Shown here: one piece after another, positions 58,051-64,000 of the stretch
How the letters are laid out: every line of letters starts with the position of its first letter
How positions within the stretch are numbered: position 1 is the stretch's first letter
Source of the DNA: Streptomyces griseoloalbus
Lineage (GTDB): Bacteria; Actinomycetota; Actinomycetes; Streptomycetales; Streptomycetaceae
Assembly (NCBI GenBank): GCA_014650015.1
Contig: BMUD01000014.1
Coordinates: 1 to 64,000 of the forward strand
Direction: 5' to 3'
DNA length: 64,000 bases
Made by a program: the position numbers and the translations under genes
Notes under the pieces: model-generated
The model's database searches: none
Seen by the model: the letters and a program-made list of their open reading frames with translations, nothing else
What the model was told of the DNA's origin: nothing

Positions 58051-58823
58051 CGGGAACCCCCGCCCAGCCAGTCCAGGTCGGAGCCGGTGTCGCGGCCGTC
58101 CGCGCCGACGAGTTCCAGGAACGCCCGCTGCAGGGACGGCGCGTCACCGCGCACCTCGGCGAGCGGACCGTGGGCGCGGATCCGGCCCGCGGCCATCACG
58201 GCCACCCAGTCGCACAGCGACTCGACGAGCTCCATGACGTGGGAAGAGAACACGACCGTGGCGCCGGACGCCGTGTACCGCTCCAGGACGCCCCGGATGG
58301 TCTGCGCGGAGACCGGGTCGACACCCTCGAACGGCTCGTCCAGGAAGAGGACCTCGGGATTGTGCAGGAGAGCGGCGGCGAGGCCGATCTTCTTGCGCAT
58401 GCCGGTCGAGTAGTCGACGACGAGTTTGTGCTGGGCGCCCGCCAGGTCGAGGACGTCGAGAAGCTGGGTGGCCCGCTTGTCGACCTCGGCACCGGGCAGC
58501 CCGCGCAACCGGCCCGTGTAGGCCAGCAGTTCACGTCCGGACAGCCGCTCGAACAGCCGCAGTCCCTCCGGCAGCACCCCGATCCGGGCCTTGACCTCCA
58601 CCGGGTCCCGCCACACGTCGTGCCCGACGACCTCGACGCTGCCCTGATCGGGCCGCAGGAGCCCGGTCACCATGGACAGCGTGGTGGTCTTCCCGGCCCC
58701 GTTCGGCCCGACCAGCCCGATGAACCGCCCCGCGGGCAGCTCCAGATCGACCCCGCCCACGGCGACCTGCTGCCCGAACCGCTTCCAGAGCCCCCGCACA
58801 CTTACGGCGACAGTCCCCACCAC
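58047..58823 (-). CDS. ABC transporter ATP-binding protein
   Basis: This 258-residue ATPase has Walker [15 protein letters not shown], the signature region YSTGMRKKIGLAAALL (Ser-Thr-Gly-Met instead of Ser-Gly-Gly), Walker B VLFLDEPFEGVDP and switch His in SSHVMELVE. It powers the permease encoded by the overlapping downstream gene. The GTG start follows GGAGGGAGAC. The variant signature is common in gliding/ABC-2 type exporters. Confidence 0.92.
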   Translation of the reverse strand: MVGTVAVSVRGLWKRFGQQVAVGGVDLELPAGRFIGLVGPNGAGKTTTLSMVTGLLRPDQGSVEVVGHDVWRDPVEVKARIGVLPEGLRLFERLSGRELLAYTGRLRGLPGAEVDKRATQLLDVLDLAGAQHKLVVDYSTGMRKKIGLAAALLHNPEVLFLDEPFEGVDPVSAQTIRGVLERYTASGATVVFSSHVMELVESLCDWVAVMAAGRIRAHGPLAEVRGDAPSLQRAFLELVGADGRDTGSDLDWLGGGSR

Positions 58824-58977
58824 GTCTCCCTCCGGTCAGCACGAAGCCTACGGTGGGACGGCACGCCCCTCAGGGGCGCGGGACCGTGCCGATGTGCGGG
58901 GACCGCCGCGCGCACACCGAGCCGCAACGCACCAGCAGCCGCCGGACAACAGCGACCGGGCAGGACAGCGGGCGCGC

Positions 58978-59631
58978 CTACCGGTCCCTCCCGCAGGCAT
59001 ACGCCAACGGCGAGATCAACTCCTCCGAGTCCGGCAGCCACCGATTCGCCGCCGTCGGCCGGCGGGCCCACTGCACCGCCCCCCGGCACCCGAACCGGGT
59101 GGGAGGCGCCGCGACGTAGTCGCCCTCCCCCCGCACCGTCAGATCGAGCGAGGACGGCGTCCAGCCCAGCTTCCGCACCAGATCCGGCACCTTCGCCGAC
59201 GCGCCCGGCAGCACGAAGAACTCCATGCGCCGGTCCGGCGTCAGCGTCACCGGCCCCAGCGTCAGCTCCATCCGCTCCATCCGGGCGAGCGCCAGGAACC
59301 CGGCCGTCTCCGGGACGGAGACCGCGTCGAACGTCAGGCCCGTGGGCAGCAGGATGGAGGCGTTCGGCTGCTTCTGCCACATACGGCGGGCGACGGTGGC
59401 GCTGCCGGTCGCCTGGGTCTTCCAGTCCGGGCGGGACGGGTGCGCGCCGGGTGCCGGGCACGCGGCGTCACCGCACGAGCAGCGGTGCGCCCCGTCGACG
59501 GCTTCCAGCCAGGTGCCCGGAAACACGTCCCAGTGCCGCTCCTCGGCGTAGCGAACGGCGGTGTCCAGCAGCGATTCCCCGCGCTGCTTCGGGATCTGTA
59601 CGGCGTCGGTGCCCGCGGTCGTCTCTTCCAC
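58978..59631 (-). CDS. Prim-pol N-terminal-domain-like protein
   Basis: This protein of about 217 residues resembles the N-terminal domain of bifunctional DNA primase/polymerases. It has LDTAVRYAEERHWDVFPGTW, a Cys-rich HRCSCGDAACPAPGAHPSRP and later GDYVAAPPTRFG followed by GAVQWARRP. The usual catalytic Asp/His set is not evident in full and no helicase domain follows. A regulatory or nucleic-acid-binding role is therefore as likely as synthesis. I favour the GTG at 59631 (VEETTAGTD); a GTG at 59655 is the alternative. Homologues are conserved singletons in Streptomyces. Confidence 0.75.
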   Translation of the reverse strand: MEETTAGTDAVQIPKQRGESLLDTAVRYAEERHWDVFPGTWLEAVDGAHRCSCGDAACPAPGAHPSRPDWKTQATGSATVARRMWQKQPNASILLPTGLTFDAVSVPETAGFLALARMERMELTLGPVTLTPDRRMEFFVLPGASAKVPDLVRKLGWTPSSLDLTVRGEGDYVAAPPTRFGCRGAVQWARRPTAANRWLPDSEELISPLAYACGRDR

Positions 59632-59946
59632 GATGAACACAACTACGGCCGTCACCAGGGGTTACGCCCGCGCGCATGCGCGGGGGAGGAGCATCGGTTC
59701 CGTGTTCGGGGCGCATGGGTGCATCCGTGGGGGCGCGCAGGAGGATCCCCATCCGCGCGTGGGTAACCACGAGGAGGGCCGGCAACAGCCGTTACCCCGG
59801 CAATCCTCACATGTCCCGCATTGTCGTCACTTGAGCGGGGCATTGATCTTCACGGCCGGATCTTTCTGCCGGGACGTGAGAAGTACGGCCGCGGAAGAAC
59901 GTCAACCCGGTGCGTGGGCAGGCACCGCAGCCTCAGGGGGTACGCC

Positions 59947-61332
59947 ATGGCCGCAAGGCCTCTCGTCGCGCGGCAGCCGAACGAACGGCTGCAGGCGCTC
60001 ATCCAGGAAGCCGGATGCTCCAACGCCGGACTGGCCCGCAGGGTCAACATGTGCGGCGCGGAGCACGGCCTCGATCTGCGCTACGACAAGACGTCGGTGG
60101 CCCGTTGGCTGCGCGGGCAGCAGCCGCGGGGCCGGGCACCGGCGATCATCGCCGAGGCACTGGGCCGCAAGCTGGGCCGCACGGTCACGATCGACGAGAT
60201 CGGCATGGCCAACGGCAAGAACCTCGCCTCGGGTGTCGGTCTCCAGTTCTCGCCGACGGTACTGGGGGCCATCGAGCAGGTCTGCGAGCTGTGGCGCAGC
60301 GACGTGGGCCGGCGGGACTTCCTGTCCGGCTCCTCCGTCGCCGCCTCCGCGCTGGTGGAGCCGAGCCGCGACTGGCTGATCTCCGCCCCCGACGCGCAGG
60401 TGGCCCGAACCGGCGGACCACGCGTGGGGCAGTCCGACGTGAGGGCCGTGCGGTCCATGACGCAGGCGCTGGTGGACCTGGACCACCAGTACGGCAGCGG
60501 GCATGTGCGCCCGGTCGTGGTGCACTACCTCAACAGCGTCGTCTCGGGGCTGCTGGCGGGGTCGTACCGGGAGGCCGTGGGGCGTGATCTGTTCGGGGCG
60601 GTCGCGCGGCTGACCGAGCTCGCCGGGTACATGGCCGTCGACACCGGGCAGCCGGGCCTCGCCCAGCGCTACTACATCCAGGCGCTGCGGCTGGCGCAGG
60701 CGGCCGGGGACCGCGGCTACGGCGGGTATGTGCTCGCCGCCTCCATGAGCCACCTGGCCGCGCAGCTCGGGAACCCGCGTGAGATCGCGCAGTTGGCGCG
60801 CGCGGCACAGGAGGGCGCGCGGGGGCGGGTGACTCCCCGGGCGGAGGCGATGTTCCACGCGGCGGAGGCGCGCGGGCACGCGCTGATGGGCGACGCGCTC
60901 GCCGCGCAGACGGCGGCCGGGCGCGCGGTGAGTGCCATGGAGGCGGCCGATCCGGCCTCCGGGGACGACCCGGCGTGGATCGCGCACTTCGACGAGGCCT
61001 ACCTCGCCGACGAGTTGGCGCACTGCCACCGTGACCTCGGTCAGGCGGAGGCCGCCGCGCGGTGCGCCCGGGACTCCCTGAACGGGCATCCCGCGTCGCG
61101 GGCGCGGCGGCGGGCGATCGGCTATGTGCTGCTGGCCACCGCACAGGTGCAGCAACGTGAAATCGAAGAGGCCTGCAGTACGGGCCTGAGGGCGGTGGAA
61201 CTGCTCGACGGGCTCCGCTCCAACCGGGGTGCCGAGTACCTGGAGGACCTCCAGCAGCGGCTCGAGCCGTACCGCGAGGAATCGGTGGTGCGGGAGTTCG
61301 GGGCGCGGATGGAGCTCCAGACGGCGGCGTGA
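59947..61332 (+). CDS. TPR-containing transcriptional regulator (XRE-like N-terminus)
   Basis: This 461-residue regulator has an N-terminal DNA-binding-like segment: RLQALIQEAGCSNAGLARRV, then TSVARWLRGQQPRGRAP, at about residues 14-65. A long helical TPR-like region from about residue 170 follows, with repeats such as GQPGLAQRYYIQALRLAQAA and LGQAEAAARCARDSL. It resembles the Streptomyces NsdA/TPR-type regulators of development and antibiotic production, but I cannot assign a specific name. The start is the ATG at 59947. The 291-bp spacer upstream contains CGCGCATGCGCG, a perfect palindrome, at about 59671. Confidence 0.82.
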   Translation: MAARPLVARQPNERLQALIQEAGCSNAGLARRVNMCGAEHGLDLRYDKTSVARWLRGQQPRGRAPAIIAEALGRKLGRTVTIDEIGMANGKNLASGVGLQFSPTVLGAIEQVCELWRSDVGRRDFLSGSSVAASALVEPSRDWLISAPDAQVARTGGPRVGQSDVRAVRSMTQALVDLDHQYGSGHVRPVVVHYLNSVVSGLLAGSYREAVGRDLFGAVARLTELAGYMAVDTGQPGLAQRYYIQALRLAQAAGDRGYGGYVLAASMSHLAAQLGNPREIAQLARAAQEGARGRVTPRAEAMFHAAEARGHALMGDALAAQTAAGRAVSAMEAADPASGDDPAWIAHFDEAYLADELAHCHRDLGQAEAAARCARDSLNGHPASRARRRAIGYVLLATAQVQQREIEEACSTGLRAVELLDGLRSNRGAEYLEDLQQRLEPYREESVVREFGARMELQTAA

Positions 61333-61509
61333 CGCCGTTGAGGTGGCGTGGAGGTGTGGAGGGGGTGATGTCATCAGCGTGCGGTGACCCGGTTTTGTTA
61401 CCGCGCTCACAGGGCATGAGGTCGGGTTCTGTGCTGCGTGGCACCGGGCTCCGGGGACCCGGTAGCGTGAGCCGACGATTCACAAGGTCCCCCATTAGTA
61501 GGAGTCCCG

Positions 61510-63375
61510 GTGACGCAGAGTGGACAGGGCGAGGAGCCCTCGGCGCGCCCCGCGCGCGAAGGCATCGTGCTGCCCTCCGACGGTGGTGAACCCCTGCTGC
61601 CGGGCATGACGACCGGACCGGTCGCGCCCGGCGGCAGCGCGGACGGCCGGCACTCCGGCGGAGGGTTCCCGGCCTCGGCCCCGCCCGGCGGCCAGACCTG
61701 GGGCACTCCGTGGGGCCCCGACCAGCAGACGCCGGCCCCGCCGCCCGGGCAGGACTGGCAGTCCCCTTCCGACCGGCAGTGGAGCACCCCGGAGCAGTCC
61801 TCCTGGGGCGCGCAGGCTCCGTCCGCTCCGTCCCCGGGCCCCGGCGCGCTGCCCCCCGAGGGCGCGCCGGCCCCGCCCTACGGCGGCCCGTACGACGGCC
61901 ACGGCAGCACACCGCCGCCACCGCCGGGTGCGGGCTACGGCGGCCCGCAGGGCGCCGGTGACGCGTACGGCCGCCCGGGTGCCGGGGGAGCGGGGAACGG
62001 TGCGGCACCCATGCCCCAGTTGGGCGCGGGGTACGGCGGGGGAGCCGGGCCCGCCTCGCACGGCGGCGACGCGTACGGTCCGGGCGCCGGGCCGCAGCCG
62101 GACGCGGGCTACGGCGGCCACCCGGGCCCCAACGGCGCGCCCGGCCCGCACGGTTCCCCTGACGGCTACGGAGCCCCGCTGCCCCCGGCGAACGGCGGCG
62201 GTGCCTACGGTGCACCCGCGCAGGGCGGATACGGCTCCCCGTCCGGTGGCGCACCCCTGCCGCCCGCCGCGTCCGACGGGCCGGAAGATGCCACCCAGTA
62301 CCTGCCGCCGGTGGCCGCCGGCGGTCCCGACGAGGGGGCGACGCAGTACATACCCCCGGTGGGCCCGGGCGCGCTGCCGCCCGAGATGCCCGCCGCGCAC
62401 GACTCCGAGACGACCCGGTTCCTGGGCCGCTCCCCGCAGGGCGCACCCGGTGCGGGCGCCGGCCCCCTGCCGTCCGCCGGCCACCCCGACGCCGAGGCCA
62501 CCCAGTACATCGCTCCCGTCACCGACCAGCCCGCCGGGCAGCCCTACGGCACCCCGCCGCCCGGTGAGGGCAACCGGCAGCCGCCCGCCGAGTTCGACAA
62601 CCTCTTCCGCAGTGACGACGGTCCGGCCGGATCCACCCAGCGGCTCCCGCGCGTGGGCTACGGGCAGCCCGCCCGGGGCGCCCACACCCCACCGGCCCCA
62701 CCGGCCCCGGCCGTCGGCGGCAGGGGCGGTCGCGGCGGTGGCCGTTCCGGTTCGCGGGTGCCGCTCATCGCGGCGGTCGGCGTCGGCATCGCGATCCTCG
62801 GCGTCGGCGCGGGCGCCCTGCTCGGCAGCGGGGACGACGACGGCGGCGACGACCAGACGGTGTCCGCCACCGCGTCCGCGGGCGAGGAGGCCTCCGCCTC
62901 GCCGTCCGTCGACCCGGTCCGCCGGCAGGCCGTCGAGCTGGACAAGCTGCTGGCCGACAGCGGCGACAGCCGCACCGCTGTGATCAACGCGGTGGGCGAT
63001 GTGAAGGCCTGCCGCGACCTCGGCCAGGCGGCCGAGGACCTGCGGGACGCGGCCGAGCAGCGCAACCAGCTGGTGACCGACCTCTCCGGCCTGTCGGTGG
63101 ACAGGCTGCCCGACCACGAGGCGCTGACCACCGCGCTCACCAAGGCGTGGAAGGCGTCGGCCTCGGCCGACGACCACTACGCGGCCTGGGCCGACGAGGT
63201 CGCCGGTGCCAAGGGCAAGCACTGCAAGAAGGGCCAGGCCCGTACGACCGGCCAGACCCAGGCCGGCAACCGGGCCAGCGGCACCGCGACCGCCGAGAAG
63301 GCGAAGGCCGCCAAGCTGTGGAACGCGATCGCCCGGCAGTACGGCCTGACCGAACGCCAGCCTACCCAGCTGTGA
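61510..63375 (+). CDS. Disordered Pro/Gly-rich membrane protein
   Basis: This 621-residue protein has about 400 N-terminal residues of low-complexity Pro/Gly/Ala sequence with scattered EATQYIPPV-type motifs (DATQYLPPV, GATQYIPPV, EATQYIAPV). One membrane helix lies near residues 417-437 (RVPLIAAVGVGIAILGVGAG), and an extracellular helical domain of about 180 residues follows. TAGGAG before the GTG supports the start. Repeated Thr-Gln-Tyr/Phe motifs in a cytosolic disordered tail are reminiscent of Ser/Thr-kinase targets in actinomycetes. Function unknown. Confidence 0.8.
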   Translation: MTQSGQGEEPSARPAREGIVLPSDGGEPLLPGMTTGPVAPGGSADGRHSGGGFPASAPPGGQTWGTPWGPDQQTPAPPPGQDWQSPSDRQWSTPEQSSWGAQAPSAPSPGPGALPPEGAPAPPYGGPYDGHGSTPPPPPGAGYGGPQGAGDAYGRPGAGGAGNGAAPMPQLGAGYGGGAGPASHGGDAYGPGAGPQPDAGYGGHPGPNGAPGPHGSPDGYGAPLPPANGGGAYGAPAQGGYGSPSGGAPLPPAASDGPEDATQYLPPVAAGGPDEGATQYIPPVGPGALPPEMPAAHDSETTRFLGRSPQGAPGAGAGPLPSAGHPDAEATQYIAPVTDQPAGQPYGTPPPGEGNRQPPAEFDNLFRSDDGPAGSTQRLPRVGYGQPARGAHTPPAPPAPAVGGRGGRGGGRSGSRVPLIAAVGVGIAILGVGAGALLGSGDDDGGDDQTVSATASAGEEASASPSVDPVRRQAVELDKLLADSGDSRTAVINAVGDVKACRDLGQAAEDLRDAAEQRNQLVTDLSGLSVDRLPDHEALTTALTKAWKASASADDHYAAWADEVAGAKGKHCKKGQARTTGQTQAGNRASGTATAEKAKAAKLWNAIARQYGLTERQPTQL

Positions 63376-63395
63376 CCTGACGGCGGAGAACGACC

Positions 63396-63424
63396 GATCC
63401 GCCCGGCGGCCGGCCGGGCGGATC
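63396..63424. terminator. Bidirectional terminator
   Basis: GATCCGCCCGGC (63396-63407) and GCCGGGCGGATC (63413-63424) form a perfect 12-bp stem with a GGCCG loop between two convergent genes. Short GATCAGGCCG direct repeats follow. Confidence 0.8.
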
Positions 63425-63432
63425 AGGCCGGA

Positions 63433-64000
63433 TCAGGCCGGATCCGCGTCCCGCAGCGTCTTCGTCACATCGGTGAAGCCCTCGCGGGCCGCCACCAGCC
63501 GGCCGTCCTTGACCACCTGGAGGGTCACGTTCGCGTTGACCAGCCGGGGGAAACCGACGGCGGCGAGCTCGTCCTGGAACTTCCACCGCAGGGTGGGGGT
63601 GAGGCCGCCCGTGGTCACCTTCAGCCCGCCGTCCAGGGCATCGCTCACGGTGTCGGCGCTCACCTCGCCGTCGCCGATCGACTCGACGACCTGCTGGAAC
63701 ACGGTGTAGGCGATCCAGGTGGTCTGCACCCCGGCGTCGGCGGCGTCGATCCGGTTGTCGCCGAACGCCTCCTGCTTGATCACCTTCTTCATCGGGTTCC
63801 AGCGCGCGTCGCTCGCCGCGGGGTACCAGCCGGTGACGTACGACCCCTCGTACGGTCCCGACGCCCCGCCGGACGCGTCGATCGTCGTCTGGTCGACGCT
63901 GCCCAGCACGGTCGCGGTGCGCACCTCGGGGTAGTCGGCGCGGGCCCGCCGGAAGGAGTCCATGAAGGTGTTCGTGCGGTCGCCGAGGGCGGGCACCACG
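63433..64000 (-). CDS. ABC transporter substrate-binding protein, C-terminal part
   Basis: Only the C-terminal 188 or so residues are inside the window, and the gene continues past 64000. The sequence (GPYEGSYVTGWYPAASDARW, then DAADAGVQTTWIAYTVFQQVV, then LTPTLRWKFQDEL) fits the second lobe of branched-chain amino-acid-type periplasmic binding proteins. In Streptomyces this would be a lipoprotein feeding a Liv-type ABC importer. Ligand and partner genes lie outside the window. Confidence 0.75.
   Translation of the reverse strand, partial: VVPALGDRTNTFMDSFRRARADYPEVRTATVLGSVDQTTIDASGGASGPYEGSYVTGWYPAASDARWNPMKKVIKQEAFGDNRIDAADAGVQTTWIAYTVFQQVVESIGDGEVSADTVSDALDGGLKVTTGGLTPTLRWKFQDELAAVGFPRLVNANVTLQVVKDGRLVAAREGFTDVTKTLRDADPA

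Overview
The window is about 72-73% GC, uses many GTG starts, is packed with 4-nt GTGA/ATGA gene overlaps, and carries a conservon, a DUF5753/DUF397 pair, a DmdR1-type iron regulator and a short citrate synthase. All of this points to a Streptomyces chromosome core region. From memory, the order serC ... 4-coumarate-CoA ligase operon ... citrate synthase ... dmdR1 ... alpha/beta hydrolase resembles the S. coelicolor SCO4366-SCO4395 interval. I could not check this by alignment.

Layout, left to right. 1-5 kb: a 23-bp tandem repeat, a DUF2530 membrane protein, an NCS2 purine permease, an orphan ribbon-helix-helix protein, a MarR/MFS export pair and an RNA 2',3'-cyclic phosphodiesterase. 5-8.3 kb: a tiny membrane peptide whose end is rewritten by a MITE-like hairpin element, an aldo/keto reductase, a VapC relic, an SGNH hydrolase and a surface-anchored beta-propeller-like protein. 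8.3-11.9 kb: TetR with a divergent DrrAB-type ABC exporter, a headless DUF5753 gene plus DUF397. 11.9-17.5 kb: serC and a five-gene conservon (sensor, roadblock, DUF742, GTPase, P450). 17.8-25.2 kb: a Dld/GlpC-type flavo-iron-sulfur oxidoreductase, a repeat-rich spacer, a LysR/serine hydrolase pair divergent from a Tat-exported metallo-beta-lactamase-fold protein, and a RibD-type reductase. 25.7-37.3 kb: an EamA exporter and a nine-gene acyl-CoA operon (DinB-like, AtuA, carboxylase beta and alpha, acyl-CoA dehydrogenase, CoA ligase, hydratase, TetR). 37.5-46.6 kb: a two-component system, a MacB/FtsX-type ABC transporter, an MFS pump and a FAD monooxygenase. 46.7-64 kb: pdxH, citrate synthase, a tiny strongly signalled minus-strand transcription unit, a second NCS2 permease, an XRE regulator, a PAS sensor, a SIS protein, dmdR1, a nucleophile-less alpha/beta hydrolase, an ABC exporter, a prim-pol-like protein, a TPR regulator, a disordered membrane protein and the end of a solute-binding protein.

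The most interesting signals are regulatory. Upstream of the two-component operon, the ABC operon and the MFS operon lies the same promoter architecture: a CTACCGCGGTAG-type palindrome centred exactly 28.5 bp before a -10-like hexamer. This suggests a self-contained, stress-inducible export and detoxification regulon controlled by the local response regulator. Between the convergent citrate synthase and NCS2 genes there is a complete miniature gene: promoter, strong Shine-Dalgarno, 12-codon ORF and terminator. A 45-bp Streptomyces-type palindromic repeat is inserted in frame into the CoA ligase. The alpha/beta hydrolase downstream of dmdR1 has Ala in place of the nucleophile Ser and carries a LexA-box-like palindrome in its upstream region.
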